From NCBI GenBank assembly GCA_023935145.1, contig CM043698.1:64564001-64628000 (forward strand): a stretch of DNA of 64,000 nt. Reading direction: 5' to 3'. Position 1 is the first letter of the stretch. Each line of letters starts with the position of its first letter. Of the stretch, positions 41,186 to 54,355 are shown piece by piece. The position numbers and the translations under genes were made by a program. The notes beneath the pieces are model-generated. The model was not told the origin of the DNA, did not search any database, and saw nothing but the letters and a program-made list of their open reading frames with translations. This DNA comes from Bretschneidera sinensis. Taxonomy: Eukaryota > Streptophyta > Magnoliopsida > Brassicales > Akaniaceae.

Positions 41186-41213
<28 letters not shown>
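41186..41213. repeat. (TA)n microsatellite
   Basis: About 14 TA units. Confidence 0.85.
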
Positions 41214-41216
<3 letters not shown>

Positions 41217-41785
41217 CAGTCATGTACGATTACTGTTCCGATTTATGGTCGAAAATTCTGACCATAAAATTGAATTTTATTGAATTAGAATAATATTAAA
41301 ACTGAAATTAAGGTCTAAATTCATGTAATCCTCCTCTGATATCACATGTTGAATTTATTAGATCATTACATGAATATAAAACATCAATTATAACAATAAA
41401 ATAATTATACCTAATAGTGCCATCACAGCGAAATAAATATAAAGAATCTATGATCTCAACAATTTTGCAAGATCGATAATGGCTGATCTTACTCTTCTTG
41501 CTCTTTAGTAAATTGGCAGCTCTACAATGGGAAGTACTGTATTGAAAAAAAGTATGAGACCTAGCCAGTTCCACATACATAACCATAATGAATCACTTGT
41601 CATAGCTCACAGGTTATCTGAAGCTCACACTATTGCCAAACCAACATAATGATCACACAATATCAAGCTTATCAAGCCTGTCTCATACGGACCTAACCTC
41701 AACCCCTCAACCCGTTTTAAGTAAAACTAAAACAATACAATTAAATGTTAGTTCACAATATGGATTATTTCTAACAACACACACT

Positions 41786-41788
<3 letters not shown>

Positions 41789-41844
<56 letters not shown>
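41789..41844. repeat. (AT)n microsatellite
   Basis: About 28 uninterrupted AT units, the longest dinucleotide run in the window. Confidence 0.95.
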
Positions 41845-41847
<3 letters not shown>

Positions 41848-42460
41848 GTTTTCTAATTTATCCCACTTTAAGAGTAAGTTAGCATTATACCTCAATTTTT
41901 GTATACTACAATACCCCTAATTATAAACTAAAACATGATTAAAATAGTTAAATAAAGACATTTTTTTGTTGTAATTTTACAAAAAATAATCAGAAAATTC
42001 AAAATGCATGAGCGAAAACACTTGCGGGTATCGGAGTCTGTCGAAGAGTGAAATCCACCCCAGCTGTTTCTAGCAGTGATTCGCCGCCAAATTTTACCGG
42101 TAGGTAGAAAATTCAATTTTCGACTTGATGGTGGTATTACTTTATGATAAAAATCACAAAAAAAAAATGCTAGATCTAGAAAAACACCATCTTGGGGGTA
42201 CATGAGGGTGGTATTTCCGGATCATATTTTATAGATCTCGATAAGAGCTTTCCAACGGTATCAGATGTGCGCTTTTTTCACCATTAGTTAGCTTGATATC
42301 ACCAAAAAACTTTAGAGATGAAAAAATTAAATATGTATATTTATTGAATTACTCTGTTACTCTTGTGTTTGTGTTATGAAAAAATTAAATTATTGAGAAT
42401 ATCTTGGTATACAAAGGTTACTTTGCTAGCTTACTTCTACAGGGGTAAATTAGCAAAACT

Positions 42461-42487
42461 AACTCTCTCTCTCTCTCTCTATATATA

Positions 42488-42520
<33 letters not shown>
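42461..42520. repeat. (CT)n(TA)n compound microsatellite
   Basis: A CT run followed directly by a TA run. Confidence 0.9.
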
Positions 42521-42523
<3 letters not shown>

Positions 42524-43049
42524 AAAACATATACTTACTTACACACATAAATACTTTTTTATATATTAAGGATATTTTTTAAGTTAATCATCATTAATTA
42601 TTTTACATCAATTAAATGCTAACTTAATTATATTTTTTTATAGTGAAAATAGTTTGAGGCCTATTAAATGCTCTTAACCATGTGAACATTTTCCATAATT
42701 TAATCTTAAAATTTACTTGCATGTACTGTTGTATACTCGATAACATCGACTAGGTTTGAAAAATTAAATACTAACGGTGGAAAATCAAAACTCCATTTCT
42801 TAGCATCCGTCCGTAAGGCACATGGTAGAAATGGCCTGTCAACAATGCAGCAGCAACCAATTTGAATTCTGACATTTGCGGATGGGAGACTTTATGGCGC
42901 GCGCTCCCTGTAACTTGTTTAACCGAATTAATACGTCTCAATAAATAACGCTCCAAACCCACGAGATTTTCACGTAACCATTAATGTTCCCTAAAGGGAA
43001 AAATCCGATAAAAAAACTCACTAAAATCTGAATTTTTTGAAATTCAAAA

Positions 43050-44400
43050 TGACAATTTAGAAATGACTGGACTCGATTTAATTTGAACTTGAAATTATTC
43101 AAAACTTAAAATGATCTGAATTTGATATAACTTGAATCCGATATGATTCGAATTCGAAATGATCCAGACTCGACATGGGTAAAATGATGAATTTTTTATT
43201 TTGGATTCATAAGTTTGACTATTCAAGCCCTCTCTATCTATTATATAGACTAATTTTTTAATATTTTAAAAAATAAGACTAGTTAAATATAACAAATATA
43301 AATAATTCACCAATTATTATAAAAAAAATCAATTTAGTATGAGACAATATAAATAGATTGTTTATTGCAGTATATTTTAACTTTTAATATTAATATATTG
43401 ATTTTTATTTTTTCATTAAAAAATAATAACTAATTAATATTACATATAATTAACTCTAAGTGTGATTAAATCATTTATAAAAAAATGTGTAAATGTATAA
43501 TTATTGACCAATGTTTTAAAACAATTTTTTCTTGACTATGGTAATATTTGGATGGTGCTTTAAGTAGCACTTAAAACAAGACTTGCTTTTTACTTTAAGT
43601 GCTACTTAAAGCACAATCCAAACATCCCTTATATGTAATAAGCTTATACTTAACATGTTTTAAGGGTTCTTCGTAATTACATGATATATATAAACACATA
43701 ATTACATATGCGTCAGGTTATCAATTAATATCTAGTGTAATAAATTAATAATATTAATGTATCTTATACACTTTATAATTTATTATATATTTTTTTATTT
43801 TATAAAAACGATCATTAAATTTAATATTATATTCATATAAATCATACAAGTCCGCATTCGCCATCATTATATATGCTAAAAAAAGTTTTTTATCATTTAT
43901 TAACTTATCAAATTCTTTATATTTATATTTATATTATTTTCATATATAATTTTATTTGTATTTAATCAAACCGTTATTAGTTAAATATATTAAAATGAGA
44001 AAAAAATTAAGTTATTACTTAAATATTTTTTTGAACTTAATTACATTAAAATGTAAAAAAAAAATAGTATGGTAATCTAAATTTAAAGTGGAATTCAAAT
44101 GATTTACTCGAAAATTAGAAAAAAAATATAGCAAATTCGATGGGTCATATCGAGCCTGCGCGAAAACCCGAAAAGACCCGCTCTGGAATGACATGACTCG
44201 AGATGACCCAACCCAAATGAGCCGAGACTCGACACGACCAGTCCCAACACAAGATGACATGAGACCTGACACAACCCGATACGAATATGATACTCGACTT
44301 GACTCGATTGGATCCACAATCTGAAGTGACTCGCGACCCGAAATAACCGAAACCGGAATGACTGACCCGACCCGATTATCACTTCTAAATTGTTCTCACT
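43050..44400. mobile_element. Possible old hAT-like element with GACCCG/CTCGA-rich ends
   Basis: The left part (43065-43190) has arrays such as GAATTCGAAATGATCC; the right part (44130-44380) has arrays such as GACCCGACCCGATTATC. The outermost sequences ACAATTTAGAAATGA (left) and ACAATTTAGAAGTGA (right, inverted) are similar. No target duplication could be found. An 89-bp MITE sits inside. The large minus-strand frames across 44015-44418 are products of the repeat arrays. Confidence 0.35.
43541..43629. mobile_element. Short fold-back MITE (89 bp)
   Basis: The arms GGTGCTTTAAGTAGCACTTAAA and TTTAAGTGCTACTTAAAGCACAA are inverted copies. The outer ends read GGTAATATTTGGAT and, inverted, GGGATGTTTGGATT. 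A TTA follows on the right (43630-43632) but the left flank is CTAT, so the target duplication is eroded. Tourist-like. Confidence 0.65.
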
Positions 44401-45965
44401 CCTCATCACACATTTCATTTTTTTTGTTGTTGCTAAATACTTATTTTGATCACATAATTTTCAGTTATATCAATCTAGTCTTACAAATTTGTTTTGCTTT
44501 CCAATATGATCCTTCTTATGAACGTGGTTTTAAAATTTCATTGGATTTTCACTTCAACATCAGATCAACATTGAAATGACTAATAAACAATAAACAAAAT
44601 ATTTAGAATTTCACGTCACTTGATGTTGAGATAAAAATAACTAACTTTTAAAATCAAATTTATTGAAAAGATCAAATTAAAAAATCAAACAAAATTGTAA
44701 GACTTGATTGGTACTTGTATTATCGTAATAAAACACAAGCATGACCTAAATAAATATTTAACAATTCTTTTTAATGTCTCATCGAGCGCGCACACATGCA
44801 AAATCACCTATAGTTGTCAAAGTACTTACAAGAAGACCATATAATTGCCACTGCATGTCTGCAGTTGATGGCAGCAATTCAACAAAGGGGCTTCAATACT
44901 CAACACCTCTGTCAATAATTAAGTCTTCTTTGTCACTTAACATGGAATTTACAAGTCTTGGCATGATTATTCAAATCAACAAATATCATTCCATTGTGGA
45001 TATTGAAGAATCTTTATTCTAAATTAAGGAACTTAATCACAAAGAGATGCGAATATAATCTTTACATTATTGAGGTAGAGCCAAATTTAGCTTAATCATA
45101 AAGGATCTTTAATCCAAATTAAGGAACTTAATCACAAAAGGACCTAACTGGCTTTACTTTTCACAAGTATCATGATTATCTTTTTGGTGTTTTGGATTTG
45201 TCTTTCAATTATCTTTTTGAATCAAATTTAACTATAATTTTTTTAATTTAAAATTACAAAAAAATAAATTTTGAATAATCGTAAAGTTTATGAAACTATA
45301 TTTATAAAATTTACTTTACTGATGAAAACATTAATCATAAAGTTGAACAAGTAATACAAAGTAATACATAAAATGAGACAAGAATTATTTAAGTATCGTT
45401 TTATGATTTATAAAATGGATTTTGAAATAATTTTTAAAATTCGTTTGAGATTTATGAAATGGCCAGTTTCATACTAAAAAGTTTGACTTGTCACTGATTG
45501 TTCCTTGTGTTGCCCAGGTTGATGTTTCTCAAATTGGTCCACTAATTCTCTTCGCCAATAATTAACCTAAAGACACGCAATCCAGTTGCATGCAGTGGAA
45601 TTCCTTATCTTACTCAACAATTTAATTACAATTAATGCTTTGACCAACGAGCTAGAAAGCTAAGTAACCCACAAAAAAGGAAAAGAAAAACGCAAGCTCC
45701 TTTTTCCCCTCCACAGTGGCATTTTCGCAATAACCACTCCCCTGTCATCTTCACCCTTTGTAATTTGTATCCGTTGAAGCCACTCTCTCTCTCTCTCGCT
45801 CTCATTTAGTCATTTCGTTTCTTTTCTCAAAGCTACGAAAACCCACCAATTCTCAACTCTCTCACTATTTAAAGATTTTCACTAGAAAAAAAATTCCCCA
45901 TCAACCAAACAATTCTTTCTCACTTCACGGTTTCCAGAGAAAATCCCTTACCTCGCCGGAAACCA
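44401..45965. other. Intergenic DNA and promoter region of the kinase gene
   Basis: A partial duplication, AAATTAAGGAACTTAATCACAAA, occurs at about 45019 and 45116. Near the kinase start there is a CT-rich tract (45783-45805) and a TATTTAAAG box at about 45866, about 100 bp before the start codon. No other gene seen. Confidence 0.45.
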
Positions 45966-48900
45966 ATGTCGGTCTCCGGTGACTCCTCACCCTCAACTGC
46001 TGACAGCTACTCTCTCCCTCACAAGCTCGCCTCTAAAACCCTATTGCTCAACCTAAAACTCTACGTCGTCATCGCGATTCTCTCTGTTTGCTTGCTATTG
46101 GTCTCTCTCTCGATCTTCCTCTGTGTCTGCCTGAACCGTACTTCACGGAAGCGCAAAATGCGCGTGAAGCATAGGTCTGGTTTGATCCCATTGGTCTCCA
46201 AAGAGATCGCGGAGATCAAATCTGTGGGTAGAGACGTGAATTGCGAGGGAGAGAAGGGTGAAATTGGAAATGCGGATCCAAAGGAGGAGAGGGATATTGA
46301 GGAGGGAGTGAAGAAGGGGATGGTGAGGAGTAGTGAAGGAGAGAGCAGCGGCTGCGGCGGTGGGAGTGATGACGTGTCCACTGTCAGTGGTGGTGACGTG
46401 GCGGTGGAGGTGATCGGGTGGGGTCGGTGGTACTGCTTGAAGGAGCTGGAGATTGCGACACGTGGGTTCGTGGTGGAGAATGTGATCGGTGAAGGAGGGT
46501 ACGGTATCGTGTATAGAGGTGTGTTGCAGGACGGCTCTGTTGTGGCTGTGAAAAATCTTCTTAACAAGAAGTACGTGAAATGTTTAAACTTCTAAGGTTT
46601 TGTTTGTTTCCATAGAAAATCTCGCATAAGTTTCATTTCTCTTTATTAATGGTTATGTGGTACTTTGTATTGTCTCTTTACTTTTTTAAGTTCATTTTTT
46701 TAATGTTTCTAATGGAAAATTGTTTGCCATGATTTTCCTGCAACATTTCTTACTTCAAGCTTCATTTATATTCACTTTATGATTATACTTTTTTTTAGAA
46801 AATGGTCTCTTTACGCTTGAAATTCGTATTTTCGGGTTCTGTTTGATATTTCTTGGAAAACTAATTGTCAAATTTTTTTCCTGCAAAAATTCAGGGTTCA
46901 TCCTTCATTAATCTTGATTAAAGATTATATTTTGTTTAGGTCAAAGCAAAGGAAGAGTATAAAAGATTTGTCCTTTTCTGTTTATTTTATGTTTTGGTTA
47001 GATCCAAGTTGTATTGTAAAGGCTTGGTTTTTGGTTGTGTTTTGTTTTTTTACTTCTTTTTTTTTTTGAACTGCTGGTGCACCTTCCATCTGGACTGTAT
47101 TCTGTACTGTCCTTTGTCGGTATACATAGCGTCTTTGTTGCGGAGTACTAGGAAAAGTAAATGGTTACTTTGTTCTTTATTCACTTTTGTTCTTTTAGCA
47201 GAAACTCGCTGTAAACAAAAGAAAAGAAAGAGCAACAAATTGACATCATCGGGTCAATAGAAACAAGATCATTTATTTTTCCAAATCTACCTTTTCTTTA
47301 TAAACTAAGATGAGGATCTCTTCTAAAAAAAATGAGGATCTATAAATTAGTAGTTGCTTTAAATAAAAAAAAAATAGAAAATATGAATTGCCATTTGTGT
47401 GTAAGGTTGTTTAGTTGCAGGTTCGAGTTATACTCCACAGCCACCAAAAGCGAATATCGCTTGCTTTGTTTACGAATGCAATTCGGCATTGCTTTCAAGT
47501 TTTCTATGTTATGTTAACATAGTTTGCTAGAATGTTGCTGTGTGAAACTATTTGTATTGTGATTATTGTTATTGTTTTAGTACTTAAAAAGAGTTGATGG
47601 ATAAAAGTGAGCATGCTGAGAGATCATATTTATGGCAGGAGTCAGGCAGAGAAGGAATTCAAGGTGGAAGTTGAAGCCATTGGGAAAGTAAGGCATAAGA
47701 ACTTGGTGGGTTTAATTGGATATTGTGCTGAAGGTGTTCAAAGGTACTCCCTATGTATGCACATGCTACTTAAACTTGAAACTATATTTTAAAATGAATA
47801 TGAGATGATTATGTCATGTACCGTCTAATTTATATGTGGAACTTATACTTGCCATTTAGGATGCTTGTATATGAATACGTTGATAATGGCAATTTGGAGC
47901 AATGGCTGCATGGTGACGTGGGCCCTGTCAGCCCACTGACCTGGGATATCCGAATGAAGATTGCCATTGGAACAGCAAAAGGGTACTGTATTCTGGACTC
48001 TGCTTGTATTTATACTGATCTATTCGAGTGTCCCATTGTTCAAAATATTATTGTAAAATCAACTTATTTGAGCATGAAAAAAATAACTTATTAGAGCGTA
48101 CTCTTGAGTCATGAGGCTTGTCTCACACCCTCACTCAATTTTGAGTTTGGAAGCTTTGCCTAAGAGTAATTTTTTCTTTGCATTGGACATATAATAGGAC
48201 ACTTAAGCGACATTTTTATTTTAACTTAATTGTTTTATTTCTGAACTGATTTGGTTTGATTATCTTACAGGTTAACCTATTTGCATGAAGGGTTGGAACC
48301 TAAAGTTGTGCACCGTGATGTAAAATCCAGTAACATTCTTCTGGATAAAAAATGGAATCCAAAGGTATCAGATTTTGGGTTGGCCAAGCTTTTAGGATCT
48401 GAGGCAAGCTATGTGACTACTCGTGTGATGGGAACTTTCGGGTTAGTTCTTTCTCATTATCCTATATCAGTTTTCGACAATGTGTTGGTAGTTTCAAATT
48501 GGTTCCTTTATCTCTTCATGAATAAAATGTTTATCCTCAATTGCTGCAGATATATCTCTCCTGAGTATGCAAGTACAGGCATGCTTAATGAGGGAAGTGA
48601 TGTTTATAGCTTTGGAATTCTACTCATGGAGATAATTACAGGAAGGAGCCCAATTGATTATTCTAGACCAGCTGGAGAGGTGAAAATATGTTTCCCTTAT
48701 TGGGTCTGTGTGAACTGTACTCCATCTTTTCAATGGATTTCCTCCAAATGAACATTTGTTGCTACTGTACTTTTCTTCCTTGGACAAATATAGTCATATA
48801 GACACATATGAAGAGTAAAATGTGTTATGTTGCAGATGAACTTAGTTGATTGGTTCAAAGGAATGGTCGCAAGTCGTCGTGGAGAAGAGGTTCTGGACCC

Positions 48901-49865
48901 TCTCATCGAAGTTCAACCCTCTCAAAGAGCTCTGAAACGAGCATTACTTGTTTGTCTCCGTTGCATAGATTTGGATGCCAATAAGCGACCGAAGATGGGA
49001 CAAATTGTTCATATGCTTGAGGCTGATGACTTTCCTTTTCGTTCTGTAAGTGCCATTACTGCACCTACTTCTTTGTTATCCATTCACTCGATAACCTTTA
49101 ATACGTCTCTCAACTAATTTAACAATCTTATGGCCTGGTTACTGCACCTATGCCATTACTGCACCTACTTCTTTTGTTATCAATCTCTCAACTAATTTAA
49201 GAATCTTATGTACTGGTTATCAGTCACTAATCACTATTTACCATACTGTTTATATCGTTCTAATTAGCATACATTCAGTTGAGGGTGTTTTGCTCTGAAT
49301 TTAAAGGAAATACTACTTATATTGGGATGATTTATTGCAGATGAGATTGCCTTGGGCAAGTGTTCCCTTGCATATATTTTTCCTTATTGAACTTGTGGTT
49401 GTTAATAATGTTTAAATTTGTAGAAGATGGTGATATATGTGCATGGATATATATCAGAAACTGTTCTACTTTGACACTTTTGTTTCTGTAAAATCTGCTT
49501 TTAAGGAAGCATTTCAGTCCCTAAGAGCTTTATTGGTCATGTTGGCAAATGGACCAGTAAACGTATTCCACATACAAGGGAAAAAATTGCTTATCAGAAT
49601 CACGAATTGCAAAATATTCTTTAAATGATATATAAGCTACTTGCAAATGGACCAGTAAATGTTTACCTTTTGAATAGAAGTTGTACCGTCACATCAATTT
49701 TGTTCTTTCTCAGCCGCCATTATCTATTTGTTCAATGTTCTATAGGAACAAAGATCAGCCCTAGAAAGAGATTCTCTCCCTTCTCATGCATCGTTGTCCA
49801 ATAAAGCTCCATATCCAACCAAGTATGCTGGGGGTGGTGACGTAGAGAAATCAAGACAGAGATGA
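45966..49865 (+). CDS. Receptor-like cytoplasmic Ser/Thr kinase, At1g01540/At4g02630 group (7 exons)
   Basis: Exons 45966-46570, 47639-47743, 47860-47982, 48271-48441, 48550-48679, 48836-49045 and 49746-49865 sum to 1464 nt (487 aa), all with GT-AG junctions in phase. A short N-terminus is followed by one membrane segment (about residues 32-55, [20 protein letters not shown]) and a basic stop-transfer (RTSRKRKMR). A Ser/Glu-rich linker and the [14 protein letters not shown] lead-in come before the kinase domain. Kinase features: glycine loop GEGGYG (175-180), catalytic Lys K196 in [12 protein letters not shown] with D294, DFG with D312, and YISPEY at 336-341 (Ser in place of Ala of APE, usual in this group). 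With no large ectodomain it probably works with other membrane receptors. All catalytic residues are present, so it should be active. The last exon encodes a polar tail. Confidence 0.93.
49052..49230. repeat. Short duplication in the last kinase intron
   Basis: GCCATTACTGCACCTACTTCTT and TCTCAACTAATTTAA-AATCTTATG both occur twice, about 95-100 bp apart, just after the donor site at 49046. This is an intronic tandem duplication with minor changes. Confidence 0.8.
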
Positions 49866-51088
49866 TTGCTTCGCCTTTAAGGCATGGTAGTTCCCGTGGT
49901 CAGTCAAATTCTTCCATTGGAATACAAACTGAAATTTACACGCCTCGAATGTGCATATGTATTTACACTTTCTTTTTGGTTATTGTCAAACTTTCTTCTG
50001 TTTATGTATTTCGGCATCTTATTAATTGAGCCTTGTAAATATGCACTTATATTCAAATATGCAAAATTTATCAGTCTGCTTGCTAGGAATACAAAAATCT
50101 TTATATATTAGGGAAGCTCTAATGCAAAGTGTTGCTGGCCTCTGCATGCTCAACGTGAGGAGATTTCTAATCCTTATCAATACTTGTTGCAAACATATTC
50201 AATTCATCATCTAGATTGACATGAATTAAGGCAGTGTGTGGCTTGTTCTGCTGTTGCTGCTGCTTATGTCTTTAAATTTGATGCACTCATACTAGAATTT
50301 AGTAAATGATCTCATTTAAATGGCATCAACACATCTTCCACACTGCTAAAATTGTCATTGATCAGATTGTTATGAATGTTAGAGACAGTTTTCAATTTAA
50401 ATCTTACTTTTTATTGATCCATTGATAGCTCTTTAGCTGAAACTTTGGGTTGTTTGGTCTAGCAGGAAAAACAAGTTATGGTTTTTGAAATGGTTTATGA
50501 TAAAATTACTATAGAGTTATAAACTGTTTAGTGTTTGGTAAACAACGATAAAAACGAGGTAAATTCAAATTTTTAGAAATATAAACTATTTTATAAATTG
50601 TTTTTTTATAGGTGTTTGGTTTAATTTCTTTTGTTTATTAAAAACATAAACCATTTCATAAACACTCTAGGAAATAGAAATTGTTTCCCCAATGGAAGCC
50701 CTTTCTTGTGTACTGTTTTTTTGGATGGAATAAAAATTTTGCTTATCCAAAAATTATGTAACTAACTGTAAGAGAGATAAGGAAATGCTTCTAACTTGAA
50801 AGCTTAAAACTACCCAGCACCTTATTCTTTGCTGGTGTCACCTTATGGGTTGTGGTTAATACGTCATTGTTCGTTGCAAAAGCTCACTCCTCCTGCAGCG
50901 GCAACCCACAGACACCGACACCCACGAAGTCTTTAAGATTTTCATGTCACTGATTTAATGCTTTGTGCCCCACAAAATGTGCTTCTTTTGCATCTCTTTA
51001 AGATCTTCTTTCGATTCTCCTAGTACTATTCAAGACCACCTTCGTAATCACATTATTCTCCGTCTTTGTGTACAGATGTTTGGTGGGT
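49866..51088. other. 3' flank of the kinase gene and intergenic DNA
   Basis: The first part is probably 3' UTR. At 50450-50690 there are imperfect inverted GTTTATGGTTTT/AAACCATTTCATAAAC motifs that hint at an old TIR element, but its ends cannot be fixed. No gene seen. Confidence 0.4.
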
Positions 51089-52056
51089 AGTTGAGATGGC
51101 AATCGCGGGTCATTCGGGTTTGGATTTGGGTCAGATCAAGTTATATTGAGTCGTAGGTTGTTCGGATCATGCCTTATTTCAAGTCGGGTTCAGGTTTAGA
51201 TCATATTTGGTCTCGGGTTATGTCAGGTTTGGTGAGGTCATTTCGATCTCAGAACACTTCAACAAAATAGATATTTATATTTAATTAAAAATGTTTTATT
51301 TGCATATAATACGACTAAACGATTTATATGTTTAAATCCGTGAAATTGATTAATAATAAATCAATATTGAATTTTTTAAATAATTATTTAATTTGTGAAT
51401 GCAATATGTAATGTTGTGACTCTTAGTCCCACAATTTAGTCTTAATTTATCTCAGGCAGTTGATGCACGGAGTTATTCTCACTGATAACGTCTTATACTG
51501 GATTTTGGATATTAAATTTCGTATAATCACTTTATTCTATTCTATTTTTTCAAGACAAATTAAGATAAAATTTTATTGTAACGTGAAGAACAATTCAAAA
51601 TTTATTAGTCTATTTGATTTTTAATTTGAAGCTAATGAGACTACTCATATTAATAGAATGTTGAATCATGCACATCAACACATGTAAATCAAATATTAAT
51701 TAATTATGATAATTTATTTTATTTGACAACTAGTCAATTAACTATTATCTTGATTTTAAAAAGCAAATTATTTTTTTTTAAAATTCTTTTATAAGAAGTT
51801 ATAATTTCAAGTTTCTGGTTATTTTGAGTTCGGATCATTTTCGAGTTTATAGGTCGTTTCAAATTTTGAGTCGTTCAAGATCTAATCGAGTCGGATTTGA
51901 ATCATTTTGAATTCAGATCATTTTAAGTTTTGGATTACTCGAATAAAGATAGAGTCAAGTTCATATGATATTATTTTGATTCATTTTTTAAATGGATCGA
52001 GTTTAAACCTAATCTAATTGAGTCTTCGAGCCGAGTAAGATTTAACCACCTCTGGG
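51089..52056. mobile_element. Possible degraded hAT-like element
   Basis: The left end TTGAGATGGCAA and the right end inverted CAGAGGTGGTTAA are similar. Both subterminal zones are arrays of GGGTC/GGATCA/GAGTC motifs. Flanks (GTGGGTAG, GGTGATAG) are only loosely alike, so no target duplication can be claimed. No transposase. Confidence 0.3.
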
Positions 52057-52418
52057 TGATAGTGTGAATGATCTTTTAAAAGAGATTTGCCCATGAAGAA
52101 TTTATAAGGTTGACAAATGCAATGCAATAAAAGAGGCCTAACCAAAATGCTCGTTCAAATTCAAATCACAATTGGCCTGGACCACAGTAGCATGGGGCTC
52201 TTGTCCTTGCCATATGGGTAATTGGGTATATAATATTATAAATTTTATAGTCCCGTTATGTAGCATGCTCATAGGCCATAGCTCATTTATAAATTTAGAG
52301 ACACTCTCATATGCCATGGCATGAAAACAAGCCAGTTCTAGCTTTGTTGAAATGGGCTGCTTGAAGGAACAAAAATCAGACCCATTTGCCATTAGAGATA
52401 ATTATGATGATGATGTCG
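52057..52418. other. Spacer, no gene supported
   Basis: Contains an 84-codon minus-strand frame (52392-52138) that I do not recognise and do not call. Confidence 0.35.
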
Positions 52419-53556
52419 TCAAGTTTTCTTGGATTATCAAAATTATTTTAAACAGTTTTTATAGCCGCAGCATTTGATATATTGGTCATTCTTAGGTCTT
52501 TCAATTAAGAAATTTGTCAATTTGGGTCTAATTTTTTTTCACATCAAAAATAAAATTTTTTTGATAAGTTATTTGTAAAATTAAAAGTTATTTTTGTTCC
52601 CATATAAACTTACTTTCTTTAAATATTTTGATTTAAATGTATTTGGTACCCTTGATTTTAGAGGCAGTTGCAAGCGATACCCTCTTTTTTTATTAATTGT
52701 AATTTAAATCAATACTTTTCAAAATTGTTGCAATTGGTATCTCCGGCAAATTTCGCAAACTCCATCAACAAAAAAGTCTTACGACATGTGACTAATTTGG
52801 ACTGCCCAATCAATCAAAAAAGAGCTAAATGGTCATAATTTATTTGTCTCATAAAAAATAATTTAAAATAAATCAAAAAACCTAAAATTCTTTTTAAAAA
52901 GTAAATAAAATATCATAGAAATCTTTAATAATGTTTCGAAAAACAAAAGCAACAAAAATATCAAAACCTATAAAGTTCTTGTCTTCTTCGTCAAGTTTTC
53001 TTGGATTATCAAAATTATTTTAAACAGTTTTTGTGGACGCAGCATTTGACATATCGGTCATTCCTAGATCTTTCAATTAAGAAATTTGTCAATTTGGGTC
53101 TAATCTTTTTCCACATCAAAAATAAAAAATTCTTGATAAGTTTTTTGTGAAATTAAAAGTTATTTTTGTTCCCATATAAACTTATTTTTTTTTAAAATCT
53201 TTTGATTTAAATGTATTTGGTACCCTCGATTTTAGAGGTAGTTGCAAGCGATACCCTCGTTATTTATTAATTGCAATTTAAATCATTACTTTTCAAAATT
53301 GTTGCAATTGGTATCTCAGGGCAAATTTTACAAACTCCATCAACAAAAAAGTCTTATGCTGGACATGTGACTAATTTGGACTACCCGATCAATCAAAAAA
53401 GAGCCAAATGGTCTAATTTATTTGTCTCATAAAAAATAAATTAAAAAACCTAAAATTCTTTTTAAAAAGTAAATAAAATATCATAGAAATCTTTAATAAT
53501 GTTTTGAAAAACAAAAGCAACAAAAAAATCAAAACCTAGAAAGTTCTAGTCTTCTT
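52419..53556. repeat. 572-bp tandem duplication
   Basis: Two copies in direct orientation: 52419-52990 and 52991-53556. Both start CAAGTTTTCTTGGATTATCA and share the whole interior (for example GTTGCAAGCGATACCCTC, TTGGTATCTC, AAAAGTCTTA) with roughly 5-10% differences by eye and a few small indels. No coding content and no terminal inverted repeats. Confidence 0.92.
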
Positions 53557-54019
53557 CTTTTTCTTCACTCTTCTTCTTCTTCTTCTTCCACCTTCCACAA
53601 TTGCCAATCTCCAATAAAATAGAAAAACCCTTCTTATCCAGCGTCGCTCACCTCTTCCTCTCTTTTTTGACTGATCTCTGCCCTCTTTGTGTCCACTTCA
53701 ACGGTCAATCATCTATCTTGGCCTCTCTCTCTCTCACAATATTCTCACCGTAAATCTACTGCTAAGGTTGTCTCTTGAACAACTCATTGATGACATTCCG
53801 GATTGAGCGGTCCAACGACTTATCTGTACCCACGGTCATATGTTGGGACTCAAAATTGACTCGTGGACTATTACGTAGCACATTAACCAAAACCCAATGC
53901 GATCTACAATGATCTCGAATAAATATTGTTGAACATAAATGACATATTGTTTCTTTTAAATTTAGGTAGCTTTGTAATAATCCCATTGTCCCCCTAATAC
54001 TTCAGTAGTGGGATATTTA
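53557..54019. other. Spacer left of the gene-carrying element
   Basis: A TTC-rich tract (53555-53590) and unclassified sequence. The 74-codon minus-strand frame (53986-53762) is unrecognised. The element's TTA target site is at 54017-54019. Confidence 0.4.
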
Positions 54020-54355
54020 GGGTATGTTTGGGGAGAGTGTTCAAACACTCTTTCCAATGTTTAAACACTGAAAATCATTTTCAAACACTGGTTTAATTGT
54101 TTGAGGCGTAGTGTTCAAACAGAGTTTTTGAACAGAGTGTGTTTTCAAACACTGTTATTTGAAAACTCCTAAACGGAGTTTTCGATTTTCATTTTCTGAT
54201 TTCAGCCCAAAATCACGATTCTCTTCTCTCTGCTCTCTTCTTTCTTCTCTCGATCGTCTCTGTCTCAGCACTCTCTTAACCCACTTTCTCTCTCTCTCTC
54301 TCAGTCCTTTCTCTCTCAAACCCATCTGCTCTCTCCTCTCTTCTCTCCTTCATCG

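Larger units (their letters stand above)
39905..43040. other. Repeat-derived intergenic DNA with microsatellites
   Basis: Contains (TA)n tracts at 41186-41213 and 41789-41844 and a (CT)n(TA)n tract at 42461-42520. A short GC-richer block at about 42010-42300 (GAGCTTTCCAACGGTATC and neighbours) resembles flanks of plant LTR or non-autonomous elements but cannot be classified. No gene seen. Confidence 0.45.

Noticed and set aside
44015..44418. Two overlapping minus-strand frames of about 100 codons.
   Set aside because: They are translations of GACCCG-type repeat arrays.
46061..46567. 168-codon minus-strand frame opposite kinase exon 1.
   Set aside because: Antisense shadow; the sense strand encodes the membrane segment and glycine loop in phase with the next exon.
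52138..52392. 84-codon minus-strand frame starting MANGSDFCSFKQP.
   Set aside because: Composition is reasonable, but there is no recognised family, no supporting splice or context, and it lies between repeats.
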